A stretch of DNA of 64,000 nucleotides from the NCBI GenBank assembly GCA_034620365.1, contig JAQGEQ010000272.1, positions 554,971 to 618,970 of the forward strand, in the 5' to 3' direction. How positions within the stretch are numbered: the stretch's first letter is position 1; every line of letters starts with the position of its first letter. Source of the stretch: Pegea sp. RAD2-039. Lineage: Eukaryota; Chordata; Thaliacea; Salpida; Salpidae. Position numbers and translations under genes: made by a program. The notes under the pieces are model-generated. The model was given only the letters and a program-made list of their open reading frames with translations, searched no databases and was not told the DNA's origin. Below, piece by piece: positions 1 through 13,446 of this stretch.

Positions 1-232
1 AATGATCCAGCTACTTGTATCTTGAGCTGATCAGTAATTTCTGGTGTCCACTGTCCAGGAAGTACATATTCAAATCGAACTAGAACATTGTTGGTGTCAT
101 CTAAAAAAAATAGGACATAACAAAATAAAAACGAAAAATCTGTAAACTACCTTCATTATTTGTGGATTCTATCTGAAAAGTAGCTTTAAATAATAAAAAA
201 ATGATAAAAATTTGTCCAAAATGCAAATCCAT
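1..232 (-). CDS. N-terminus of an unidentified secreted or membrane protein (partial)
   Basis: Two exons are visible on the minus strand, 232-151 and 100-1, joined through a 50 bp intron (GT at 150-149, AG at 102-101) with matching phase. The reading frame opens with MDLHFGQIFIIFLLFKATFQ, a short polar start followed by a hydrophobic core, which looks like a signal peptide or signal anchor. The next residues are acidic and Asn-rich (IESTNNEDDTNN), then VLVRFEYVLPGQWTPE. I do not recognise the family. The gene continues beyond the left edge, so length and domains are unknown. Its ATG lies 224 bp downstream of the DRG1 stop on the same strand, and a good acceptor (TTGTTTACAG) ends 17 nt before the ATG. 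The two genes could therefore be co-transcribed, but that is inference. Confidence 0.6.
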
Positions 233-456
233 AATAATTACTTCAATTTCTGTAAACAATAACATCACAAGAGTTACAATTTTATATCATGAATCGAAAA
301 CCCCTAAACAAATGTGACACTGTAAAACTTTAAATCGATTTTAATCATCACAAATGTTTACATAAATAAAATGATAATTATTTAATTTAAATTCCAGATT
401 TATCAGTTTGAAACAGATTTTAATGATAACTTAAAGAACTAAAAATTAGATAATTG

Positions 457-1551
457 TTATTTCTTGGCAATCAGCATAACATCTTCATGAGCCAGTTTAT
501 GAGTTAACCCAACATGTTGACCATCATATTTAGCACTTAAGCCCCAAACTTGTGCATGTTTGAAGTTATCAACCAAAGAACGATGAATAGTATGGCAAGC
601 ATGCTCAACTGTTGCATTTGAACGTAAAATTAAACCATCTTCAAAATCAGGCTTCCTTCCAGGCTTCTTTGTATACACTGTAATCAATGCTAAGTACTTC
701 CAAATCATTTCTTTCAAATAATCAAGATTTAATTTCATATTACAACTGATCACACAACAATCTGGTTGATGAGCTATTCTATCAACTTCTTCCAATGAAA
801 TTTGATCAATTTTATTGTAAACATACAAACAAGGCATATACTTGCGATTACCAACAACCACATCAATAAATTCTTCTGTTGTATGATCAGCACGAAAAAC
901 CACATCAGCATTAAAGATCTTATACTCATGTAAGATTAATTGAACCATTTTTTCATTGATCTTAGTCAAAGGACAAGTAGAATTAAACGAAATACCTCCA
1001 CCAGTTTTAATCTTGAAATAGATGTTAGGTCTTTTTTTATTAAGACGAATTCCAACAGTTTCTAATTCTTTAGTCAGCAGAACTTTTTGGACATCTCCCT
1101 TAATAGCATCTAACATCATCACAACAAGATCAGCTGTTCTTCCAGCTGAGATTACTTGTTTACCTCTTCCTTTACCAGATGCAGCTCCTTCAATAATCCC
1201 AGGTAAATCCAGCAACTGAATACTAGCTCCATTATATTCAATCACGCCTGGAATGCAGGTTAAAGTTGTAAACTCATAAGAAGCACATTCACTGCTAGTA
1301 GAGGTCAAAGTTGAGAGCAAAGTTGATTTGCCGACTGATGGAAAACCAATCAAAGCAACTCTTGCATCTCCAGACTTCATTACATCAAATCCTTCTCCTT
1401 TTTGTGAAGCACCTTTGGGTCCTTCTAACAGCTGGGCTCGATACCTGGCCAATTTGGCTTTCAACAGACCCAAGTGATATTCTGTCGCTTTGTTTTTTTG
1501 GGTTCTGTCAATCTCTTTTTGAATTTCGGAAATTTTTTCTAAAATACCCAT
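457..1551 (-). CDS. DRG1: Developmentally regulated GTP-binding protein 1 (DRG1), intronless
   Basis: This 364-residue OBG/DRG-class GTPase matches the usual animal DRG1 length of about 367. Known relatives partner with DFRP1/ZC3H15 and act on translating ribosomes. Visible features in order: an N-terminal basic helix-rich region (1-60) with ATEYHLGLLKAKLA; the P-loop GFPSVGKS (69-76); a switch segment with YEFTTLTCIPG; the G3 motif DLPG (115-118); EGAASGKGRG just after it; NKID (246-249) as the guanine-specificity motif; and a C-terminal TGS-type domain (about 290-363) ending with the conserved HEDV region. The start follows an acceptor-like TTATTTTAG that ends 25 nt upstream. The whole gene is one exon, unlike most genes here. 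An ATTAAA on the minus strand (386-381) is the only poly(A)-like signal I see nearby. Confidence 0.97.
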   Translation of the reverse strand: MGILEKISEIQKEIDRTQKNKATEYHLGLLKAKLARYRAQLLEGPKGASQKGEGFDVMKSGDARVALIGFPSVGKSTLLSTLTSTSSECASYEFTTLTCIPGVIEYNGASIQLLDLPGIIEGAASGKGRGKQVISAGRTADLVVMMLDAIKGDVQKVLLTKELETVGIRLNKKRPNIYFKIKTGGGISFNSTCPLTKINEKMVQLILHEYKIFNADVVFRADHTTEEFIDVVVGNRKYMPCLYVYNKIDQISLEEVDRIAHQPDCCVISCNMKLNLDYLKEMIWKYLALITVYTKKPGRKPDFEDGLILRSNATVEHACHTIHRSLVDNFKHAQVWGLSAKYDGQHVGLTHKLAHEDVMLIAKK

Positions 1552-2739
1552 GTTTGGAGTTTGAGTTTAAAATTTCCTAAAATAATAAACCTGGAAACAG
1601 AAAAAAAAAACAAGAAAATCTGTTTGTTAAAAGTTTTCTGTAAGATAACATTTTGAACCAGACAAAAATAATAAGATATATGAAGCTACATAAAGATAAA
1701 CTAAAGAAGAGTTTTTAAAAAATAAATATTTTTATGAAAAATTATAAAATGAAAAGATTATGAGATCATTATCTTACTATGATAAACAAATTCAAAAAGA
1801 AATTAATCTACTTATATTGAGTTATGTTAGAAATAATAAGATATATTACAATCTAAGTTTTCTTAACTACATATAAAATAAACAAATATTTAAAAAAAAC
1901 AAATGAAGCTGTTGTATATTTTACTTTTAATTGATAGAGTTAAAATTGTATAAGACTTTTAAATATGTTAAACTAAATTCTATACAAATATATTAATATT
2001 CTAAGAAAGTTGTATCAAATAAAATTATCTATTAAATTTTTTTGAAAAGGTTTACACATACATAGAGTAATTTTATTCAATATTTTAATTATCCAACTTA
2101 TTTTGAAATAAATAAATTGCATTCTAAATTTTTATTAAAATCAACTTTGAAATTATTTTGCTGTAGACTTGAGATTTTGGACTTGTATATTTATTCACCG
2201 AAATGTAAATGCTTTTCACAAAATATATAATTTAAAAAATTAGAAACTTAAAAAAGTTATAAAATTACTTTTAGTATTGTTGTAAAATTGTAGAACCTTA
2301 ACTTTGTGTAAAAATTTATCCATGGAACTAAAAGATCAAGAAAACTCGTGTAATCTTGTGACCAGTTTTAATTTGAGAAGTACTTTATCTAAGTTAAAGA
2401 TAAAATCAAATGACTTAATAAAAAACATGTTAAAAAATAAGTACAACTCAGTTATATATCCCACTTAGGTTTCACATCTTCTACGCACGTTGATTACCAA
2501 AAGCAAAATTTGTGAGATTGAAAGGTTTTCTTGGATTGGTTAAAGCGTTTTTACAAGTAAATGAGTCGGTTTTCATTATAGTTTCCTGCTGTAAGTAGCT
2601 GGAGCTTCTATGTTTCCTGTTCATCATTGATAGAAAAGGTAAATTTCTTCGAATAGAAATTATATTTCCGTTTTTAACACAAAAACCTTTAAAAGTATAT
2701 TTATGAATATAATGGCTTAAGTTAATTTGCTATGACCAT

Positions 2740-3050
2740 AGAAAAGTTTTGAATAAACTCAACTAAGAGATACTTTTAACTTTATTGCTTAGACGTTTAT
2801 AACTATCGTATTTAATATTAAGTTTCCTGCATACCAATCTCATAAATGGTGCCTGAACACACTCAATTTTTTTGATATTGCTAATTTGATATGGCATCCA
2901 TGCACTGACATCGTATTCAAGAATTGGACGTACGTACAATTTGAAAAGATTGATAAAAAAATATAGATCCTTAGAATTACAATTCTTTATAATAAGGTAG
3001 ACGAAATTGATTAATTTTGCATATCATAAGAAAGTCAAATTTTGGTATTT
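2740..3050 (-). mobile_element. LINE (non-LTR retrotransposon) reverse transcriptase relic
   Basis: Read on the minus strand, this stretch gives FKLYVRPILEYDVSAWMPY followed by IKKIECVQAPFMRLVC. That is the conserved RT thumb region of jockey/CR1-type LINEs (family pattern YVRPILEY.S.VW.P, then IE.VQRRFTR). A stop appears soon after, and no flanking ORF remains. It is a short dead fragment; neither endonuclease nor tail is visible. The clade cannot be fixed from this length. Confidence 0.75.
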
Positions 3051-3261
3051 ACTGAATCTAACGAACAAAAGATACAAAATGAAAAACAATTTCAAATCAA
3101 CTTCTTTGATCAAAAGTTTTAAAACTGTCATATAATAATATGGCCAGCTTCGGCAGACATATTATAATAATCTAGCGCAGAAATTGTGGAGATCCAGTTG
3201 TTACCCATGCAGTTGGATTCCAGTCGCCACGCCAACAAGGTTAGGCAGCAGAATAGAAAGA

Positions 3262-3460
3262 CTGATGCAGCTCATTTGGAGTCTTAGAAGCTGCCAAAAC
3301 AACACCAAGTATAATGACAAACTGCCTACGAGGTTCCAACACTGGGTAAAATCTGTTAACTTCGGTCTTTTACGTCTCCTAGAAATTTTGTCATAAAACA
3401 GACTAACAGAGCTCTTTTACGCAGTTTTTATGTACTTTTTCCTTGTCGCAAATATGTGTT
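3262..3460 (-). mobile_element. SINE body fragment (head-truncated copy)
   Basis: Read on the minus strand, this segment aligns with the body of the tRNA-headed element at 58975-59155. Shared words in the same order are CACATATTTGCGACAA, GTTTTAT, TTCTAGGAGACG, TAGGCAGTTT/TAGGTAGTTT and GGCAGCTTCTAAG/GGTAGCTCCTAAG. The tRNA-like head is missing, as expected for a truncated insertion. The open stretch 3184-3396 on the plus strand is a by-product. Confidence 0.75.
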
Positions 3461-4882
3461 CAAAATTGTCAAGTTTCAAAAGTTCAAAATTTTTAAATTG
3501 TCATTTTGTACTTCATATAGCTGAAAACCTTTTTAGATTGTACTTTTGGTTTTGTAAGCGGCTGTTTCTAAATTAGAATTTTTAATGTAGAAAAAAAAAT
3601 CGACTTTTTTGTAAAATATTTTTCATTAACTTTAAATAACTTAAATACATTATATAAATGTCTGATCTCTTTATATGGCTCTTTATATTCAAGAGCTTAC
3701 ATCTGGGTTTCTGTAATCAGAAAAGTTTACCATAAAGTTCATTTTGCAGCAAAAGTAAAAACTTTGACTTAAGTTCAACTGATTAAGAATATATAAAAAA
3801 AATCAAATATTATTGAGAACATTTTACACCTGATATTCAACTGAAGTAGATTTTTTGTTATCAATTTCTATATCAATTTTTTAATAATATATTTCTACTA
3901 TTTAACATTACTTACGACCTATTCATCGTGCCCCAGCCAACCCCCACCATGAAATATTTTTCTTCGTTTACATTTTCTGGATTATAGTGACCGTTTGCGA
4001 TGAATTTTTTACTTTCATCACTAAATTTTTGTAAACCTGCCTGAGTTACCTTGCTGTTCACTGGCAAGCGGGTTTGCTAATCTCTGGAAAAACAAACAAA
4101 CCAGCATGAAATTTAAGTAAGCACAGTAATAAGAGTAATCAAGTAAGAAAATACTTTAATGCTTAAAAAACGTATGTTGTCTAAACTTTACAAAGTATAA
4201 TAGTCATATAAAAATAAAATTTTTGTTATGATTTGAATAAATTTTGATTACCATTAATATTAAATAATAATATTAAATATTATTATCATATTTCAGTTTT
4301 ATTAATAAAGTTTACTATTTTTCAAGTTGTACTTTTGCTTTTGTTTTGGGGGGTACAGTTTTTGCTTTAATTTCTGATCTTAAAAAATAAACACCAATTT
4401 AGTATGACTGCTTTTTAATCACATTGAAACGGTTCTAAAATTATTATAAAAAGGTTGTTAAGTTTATACATTGTTATTATGATATAATATTTTTAATATA
4501 ATTTCCTAATATTAAGGATCAATTCTTTTCAACTGATATATATAAATTTTATTTTCGTTATGTTATTTTATTAAATTTTTTATTTGAACATTTTAAGAGA
4601 CATTTAATTATTATCATCCTTTTAATATTTATTTAATGGTTTAATTTTATCAATTTTAATTCATTTATTCGACTAGAATGAACTGTTAAGTTTCAATCAA
4701 TCATAATTTTGTTGATAATTTATTTATTCAATTAAACATATTTGTAATAAAAAGTAAACTTTTGTTTTTAAGATAAATCTGTCAAGCCTATCTTTTATAG
4801 TTTTGTCTAGAATATCTTTCAAAGTTAATCAAGTTTTCAAGGTTTAGATGATTATATTAGTATTTCCTGATCTAAAAATAAG

Positions 4883-7217
4883 ATGAGTTTTTTAAAAAGT
4901 TATTCAAGACTTTTGGCAACTCAAAGTATTTTTGGTAAGATTTTTATCAATTTTAGATGATAGAAAACAGTTTTTAGGATAAATATGGAAATAAGATATT
5001 TTTTCTTGATATTAAGTTTCTAAAATATTACAAAAAAAAAGTTTTTTGCTATAAGACTATCTTAAATTTTCATTTTTATTATTCTCTATTAAAATGTTTA
5101 TTTATAATTTATGATAATTGAAGATTTGTATTTATTTGATTTTAAGACTTTATCAAAATTTTGTACTTAACAGAAGCAGCAAAATTTGTTCAAACATTCA
5201 CGCCAAGGAGTTTATTTCATACATCAACTAGTATTCTTATAAAAGATATGAGTTTTAAAGATTATCTTGATACAGTTGGAGAATCATCTATTAGAAGAAA
5301 AGAAGCTTCTAAGCTAGGTATTTGGAAATATTATTAGTAGAACTATTCATGATGTCAATTCCTTTTGTAGGTTATATAAATTATATGAAGAAACATAGAC
5401 AATATGCTCAGTTTAGTTTCAAAGACTGGAAGTTGCCCAAAGCTAGAGATGAAATTACTATTTCATGTACAAGTTAGTAGAATTTGTGTAATAAAGAAAG
5501 TGAAATATAAACTTTAGTTTTAGTAGTAAGATATTTCTTCTTTTTTTTTGTATCTTCTGTTATTCTTGGTTTTATTGCAAACTTTTCATGTTGATTTTTA
5601 CAATTTATTATTGATTTATTTATAATAATGTCAATATTATCAACTTATTAAACTTTTGTCATAAAAACCAAGTTCACTTTTTTATTGTACATAATCCAAG
5701 TAGACATACAAATCTAGTGTTTATTTTTAAAGACCAAAAAATGTACCACCTAAATACAAATAATAAAAAATTATAAAATTAAAAACTTAAAAATTGGTAA
5801 ACATAAAAACATTAAATGATTATTAAAGAATTAATTAGAAAAATATCATTTTCTAAATATGATTAACAAACTAATTGTGATCTTTCTTTTCTACAGGAGA
5901 ATTGATCTTTCCAACTGTAGATGATAGTGATGAGAGTACATCTTCCTTAAAAGATCGTTATCAGAAAAAGCTTCAAAAAGGAATTCAAAAATTACAATCG
6001 TAAGAACAAATGATACTTCAAATAAAAGTTGCGATAAATTGCCAACTTGCTTAGAACTCGTGCTATCAAGAAGAAGGTGAAAGATTTCCATCCTAAACGC
6101 TTTCCTGAAGAAGCCCAACAAATCTATGTTCAAGTTCATAATCTTCTCAACACTCCAAAGTTTGTTTTATATCTCTAATTACTTCTTAAAGATCTTGATA
6201 GAAGACTTATTTTGATCTTCTTGATTTTTAGCTGGACTATTCCAAATAAAGAAGAAACTGAAGATAAACTTCATGACTTAGTCACTGAGTTTGCATATGG
6301 GGTTCGTTTGAAAGCTACAAACGCCTTCGATTTAAACCTGACTTTCTTGTGTAGGAAATGGTTAATGGTTTGGAACAGAAGACAGTTGAATGGAAGTTTA
6401 TAGAATCAATAGAAGCACCGAAGGTTGTTCGAATCGCTTATGCTTCACAACTAACAGACGACAACACCTATGCTCAAGTCACCGTCAGATTTCATTCGAA
6501 ACAGGTTTCAACATTCCACATTCAGTATTCAAATAAACCTCATCATAAATCACAGGTGTTGGCGGTTTATGATCGATTCGGAAGATTGATGCATGGATCA
6601 CCGACTAGCGAGCGTAATGTCCTCGAATATGTTTGTTTCGAGCGTCACCTAGCGGACACTTTTGGTAAATGGAGAATTCATGCAAAACTTCCAACCACAA
6701 CTTATCCGAAAGAACCAATTCGAAAGGTAAAAGAAGCTCCTCTCAGATTGATCCGATCTTTCAATGTTTGCGATGACCTGATTATTGATAAAAAAGGACT
6801 TTTTGTCAATCTGGAATTTTAGTGACGTCATATAAACTTCTTGACTTTTTTCAGACTGTTTCAATGATCCAATCTTCTACTATTAGAAGCGAAGCTGAAA
6901 GCTGGCAAGAAGAAGAGCTTAAGACACACCCGGAAAAATATTATCCTGAAAGAGAAGTTTGTGCAAAAAGTTCAATTTCATAGATTTCCATTTTTTATTT
7001 TTTTTAGTTTTTGATGGAAAAAGAAGAAAAAGAAAAATGGAAAAATGTGAACTTCAGTTTACAGCGAAAAGAATTTGTGTTGAATAAGAGAGGAAGATTG
7101 AGACGGATGCGAGGAAAAGCTGAGCGAATGACTCAAAGAAAGCAAAGAAATATCGTCCGAATGAGAGAAGAGGGGGTCTTACCTTATCCTCCAAAAGATT
7201 TCACTGAATTTGATTGA
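4883..7217 (+). CDS. MRPL45: Mitochondrial large-subunit ribosomal protein mL45 (nine exons)
   Basis: Exons: 4883-4934, 5174-5317, 5371-5472, 5897-5999, 6055-6159, 6232-6301, 6355-6726, 6855-6956, 7008-7217. They close in frame to 419 residues. The family binds the mitoribosome near the exit tunnel through a Tim44-like fold. The match to animal mL45 runs through ITISCTRELIFPTVDD, the linker AIKKKVKDFHPKRFPEEAQ, LHDLVTEFAYG, QKTVEWKFIESIEAP and the hallmark LAVYDRFGRLMHG followed by LEYVCFERHL. The N-terminus (SYSRLLATQSIFG) looks like a mitochondrial presequence. A GTTAGT donor at 5473 removes an apparent TAG. After KEPIRKTVSMI the protein carries about 100 more residues rich in Lys/Arg/Glu, longer than the human 306-residue protein. 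An acceptor-like TTAG ends at 4860, 22 nt before the ATG. Confidence 0.93.
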
Positions 7218-8820
7218 AGATTGATTAAACTGAATCCGAGTTCTGTTAATCTTTTAATCCACAAAAATTAAAAACTTTTACATTTTGGAGAATATAATTG
7301 TATTTATAAAAGATAAAAAATAATTTTTTGTTTTAAAGTTTAATTGTTTAAGTTAAGAAGAATTTAATTAAAGTTCGATGATTCAAAGCAGCATTACTAA
7401 AAATAGTTGAAAGAAACACGGTCGATTTCTATATGATTTAGTTTTAAATCAAAACTAAAAAGGTTTTTACTAAAACTTTTTTAAGTTAAACAAAATAATT
7501 TGATACCTTGATTTTCTATTTGTCTGAATGCAGTCATTAAATAAGAGATTTGTTCTTTTATGATTATTAAACAGTTACTCTCTATGCGTAACTTAAAAGT
7601 TGTTAACTTTCTGAAAGAAATTTATTCTTTTTATTGTGGGAATAGTTGCGAGAAGCATCTCTTAGCGAACAAAACAACATAAACGGAAAGATGACGAAAA
7701 GATCTTAAGTGTCTATTTAGCATAGAAAGAATACTCGAAAGGCATAAGCAAAATATAAATTGTAAATCAAAAATTTAATATAGTAAAATAAGTTAAGAAA
7801 CTGGCAGTTAGGAAATGACTAAAATCATGTTTTTTACAAAATTTAAAAAGGTGATAGATTTTCATGAAGTGATGAAGTTAGGAAGAAATTCCAAACTGAA
7901 ATTACTTTATCGAAAAAGTTGTTACTCCATTGAGTGTTATTAAAATCATTCATTCATGATTTAATTTTTAGTAACGAACCTTTGAAGACGTATCAAACAT
8001 TGCGATTTTTACAGAAATCATTAAAATTAAGTCAAAAGAAACCATTATTAATTTCAGATAGTAGTACGAGTCTAGAGAAAAAATATTTCTATCGGATTTG
8101 ATACTAAGCTGATAGTGATGGTCTTTGTATGAAGAAAAGGGTATGCCAAATCTAAGGAAAGATTTCCTAGTAACAAGAGACAGGTAGTAAGAAAGTGTAG
8201 CTTCACAGCTGTTTACTGCATATAATATTTAAATTGGCTGTTGGTCACAGTTTGTTAAAAAATGTAAAGTATTTTCAGTGTGTTGGTGTTAGTTAACCAG
8301 CTTATTATATTTAACACATTAAGTTTTTAAATTGTTTATAAATGCTGCCAAAATTGCTGAGAAAAATGCTAAAAACGATAAAATGGACGACTCGTCGTCA
8401 CTTTACTGATTCTTTATAATTTCATATTGCTAGTTACAAGTTACTGGTGATTATAATTCTGAAAGGTAAATTATTTCAAACTAAACTTTTGAGTTCATTA
8501 GTTAAAGTATTTATCATAGAAAAATATTTTAATTTAGATGTAGGTATAAAAGCTTATATTAGTTAATTATTTATATGTTACTTTTTTATGAATTTTTTAC
8601 GTGGTTAAAAAAAGCTAACTACAACAGTTTATAGATCTCGTCAAGTGCTATCACCAAAAAGTAAAAGCAAATGAAATTTCGCCAGCAAAAGATCTCAGTT
8701 TACTCTAAAATATTTTTGCCGATTTTTATTTTTATCATCAATGAAATATAAGATTTGTTTTTAAAAGTTATCTCTGCTGAGTTTAGACACTTATTCCAAA
8801 AATACTTTTTTTAAACCATT
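7218..8820. other. Intergenic, no gene seen
   Basis: This AT-rich spacer lies between MRPL45 and the RHOA upstream region. Around 7874-7925 a stretch (GGAAGAAA..CCAAA..TTACT..GAAAAAG) resembles sequence beside the SINE copy at 17050-17100, so a further diverged repeat copy is possible. A perfect TGACGTCA sits just before this interval, inside MRPL45 intron 7 (6823-6830). I see no coding exon. Confidence 0.5.
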
Positions 8821-8960
8821 GAAGCGTATAACGACGTCATGTCCGCCATTGGTCTGTCGTTATTTCCGTTCTATAGCACTATATGAAATAAGGTGTGGCT
8901 CCCTCTTGCTGGGTGACGTAAGTTAGTCAATTTTGCTTAACTTCCTACTTTCTACGGTCG
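8821..8960 (+). promoter_or_regulatory. Candidate RHOA promoter (local GC-richer patch)
   Basis: This patch is clearly richer in G and C than its surroundings. It contains ACGACGTCAT, GGTGTGGCTCCC and GGGTGACGTAAG, which are cAMP-response/ATF-like words. It lies 2.7 kb upstream of the RHOA ATG, with only AT-rich DNA in between and a strong acceptor (TTATTTTCAG) ending 64 nt before the ATG. A 5' leader exon here, spliced over a long intron, would explain the layout. No start site can be read directly. Confidence 0.3.
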
Positions 8961-11560
8961 TCATGTAAAATTTATATGTCGAACAATGTGAAGATGATAA
9001 AAAATTAGTTTTTTGGTAGCTACATTCTGGCTTATAGGAATTTTCTAGGCCTCAGCAGCCATCTGAGTTTACTGGTTCTATATGTAGTTTTAAGAACTTG
9101 AATTTATATGATTGTTTTCAAGTTTTTTTGTTTTTAGCTTCTTTTTAATTCTACAGTAGAAGTAGATATAGAGTTCTAATGTTATTTTAGTTTTGATGCG
9201 ATCTGAATATAGTTTTATCAAATTTTATTTATCTTAATAAAAGTTTGCAAATAGAGTCTAACAATTTCTACAGTGAAATTCATTTTCTTTACATAAAACC
9301 TTACTTAGTTATTCTTTCATTAATCTTGAAATAAGTAATGTAATATTTTCATAATTTTATAATAAAATATATTTATTGGCTCAAATTTTAGTCTTTATGA
9401 TTTTTCAATTTAAAAGTCTATAAAAAATATCACTAGGAACTTCAGACACATAATTATAATGTTGTTATGTTCTTGTAAATTTTTGATATATTTAAAAGAT
9501 CATTTTTTCATTTTATTCCTGGTTGAATTAAACTTGATTTTAAATTTTGTGTTTTAAAAATATTGTTTATCCATTTGTGTCTAGATATTTTATTATCTTG
9601 CCAGTAATTTGTATTATTTTCTTATAAATGTGTTATTATTTTACTAAAGATAAAATTTACAATTTTGTTATAGAAGTAAGTTTATTTAATGTCTTTTTTA
9701 AATTTATTTTTTCAATGTAAAAGTTTTATTAAACTTGATAATTTTGGGTTTATTAAAAGCTTTCATTTAATAGTTATTAAAATAAATATATATTATTATA
9801 TAACTGTTGTCTAGAAATAAATCAAAAAAATAAATAACATTAAACTAAGCTGAATTATGCCTTGGTATAATCCAAAAGTTTTCAACTATTTATTTTATGT
9901 TTTTTAAACTTATTATACCTTATCACAATGTGGTAACTTTTTAATATTTTTTTTGTCAAGTTTTTGAACTCAGTGTTTTAGATTGTCTTTTTTAATTAAT
10001 TTTTCTAAAAAAAATCTATAATAATAATATTTAGATTAAACATGTTCATTTTATTAATTAAATTATGATAAACATTTTTTAATTAGAGTGACAAAACATG
10101 GCTTAAGTAAGTTAAATTAATTCTTAGCTCATAAATTTATTTACTTATTGTAAACAAAATATATGTCCTTATTCAGTTAATTTAAAACTTGTTTAAAGTC
10201 TTTAAACTAAAAAAAGTTATAACAGATTTAGTATAAATCAATACTTTTATATGCACTGAATATATTATTTTAACTTTTTATCACAAATATATCATTTTTA
10301 GTTTGTTTATAATTGTGGGTTATATTTTAAAAAAAATAGATTTTTTATTTTATTGTTGTGAGTATATTTTGTATTATATATTTTAACTTTTGTTTATTGA
10401 AATATTTTTTTATATCAAATTTATTTTATTATTGATTTAAATGTCTGATTTATAGCTTTTTATTAGTGGTGTGAAGATTTTTTACAAATAAAATCTAAAT
10501 CGGGTTTTATCAGGTTGAGCTTTTCATTTAATAAATCATCTTGAAATAATTTTCATGAAAAATTTGCCAGCTGTAATGTTGATATGGCTTAAAAAATTCA
10601 ATATTGACCAATCATAAAATTATATTACCCCTCTACTTGTTTAAAAAATATTTATTGTTTATCATACAGTTGATCATATCTTTTGTTGTTAGTTCTGATT
10701 ATATTGGTAAATATATAATATTTGTTGTTACTTCTGCTATTATTAAAAATAATTATTATTTTAATCTTTAAAAAGTATTTTAATTGTTTTCCTATGAGAT
10801 ATATTTATTAGTAAGCTATACTTTTATATTTTGGCATGAATGATTTTTTTTTATCTAAACCTTAATTATAATTTAAGTTGTATAATATGAGTTGTTTCTA
10901 TAGAAGGTAGGTAGGTATCATTATTTAGATTAGATGAGTCTTAGCAACCAGTGTAGCACTGATTCATGATATTTTTTTTCAGTTTTTTTTATGTTGAATC
11001 ATCATTTATTCAGCATTCTAGTTAATTTTGTTCATAAAAATTTACTTGTATTGTAAATTTGTTTTTATAATAATTCCAATGTAAATATAGCTAGCTATTA
11101 TTTTTATCTCAAAAAAATATATAATATATTTATGATGTTTTTTACTTCACAAAACCTTTTGGTCACAGCGTTTTATTATTTTAGTTTTTTTATATTTTCC
11201 AATAAATTTTTGATATTTTTCTATTTATATAACTATTTATATAACATTTTTTTTATATTTTAAGCGAATTTTCATTACTTACTGACTAATTTTCTGATTT
11301 TTATTTCATGTTTTTGTAATTGAATTAAAAAAACTAGACCTTTTAGATAAATGTTATATTATATTGAGTCAGTGTAATTATAGATACAGTTGAAATGAAT
11401 TTTAGAGTTCAAAATTTTGAGCTGTTTTATTCCAGAATATCATGAAAATCTAATAATAATTGTTTTAAAGTTTTTTTAATTTTTCAAACATATATGTATA
11501 TTTTAAATATTTATGTGAATTAATACTTAAATAACTTATGATGTTGTAACTTATTTTCAG
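8961..11560. other. Very AT-rich stretch upstream of RHOA
   Basis: About 2.6 kb of extreme AT content without a recognisable exon, repeat family or RNA gene. It could be a 5' leader intron of RHOA or plain intergenic DNA. Confidence 0.4.
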
Positions 11561-11591
11561 TATCTTCTTATTGATAAACTTTTACTTCTAA

Positions 11592-13446
<1,855 letters not shown>

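Larger units (their letters stand above)
1577..4860. other. Gene-free AT-rich interval with retroelement relics
   Basis: I see no host gene between DRG1 and MRPL45. The interval is very AT-rich, with many short homopolymer runs. It holds a decayed LINE fragment (about 2740-3050) and a SINE-body fragment (about 3262-3460), both listed separately. A hairpin-like stretch at 3131-3170 pairs AATATG with CATATT around GCCAGCTTCGGC. The rest shows no coding signal. Confidence 0.7.

Noticed and set aside
5473..5480. TAG after ITISCT suggesting MRPL45 is two genes
   Set aside because: GTTAGT is a good donor, and joining 5472 to 5897 restores the conserved CTRELIFPTVDD segment in frame, matching animal mL45.
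8342..8420. Short basic ORF starting MLPKLLRKMLK
   Set aside because: Only about 25 codons, no acceptor or conservation visible; AT-rich DNA yields such frames by chance.
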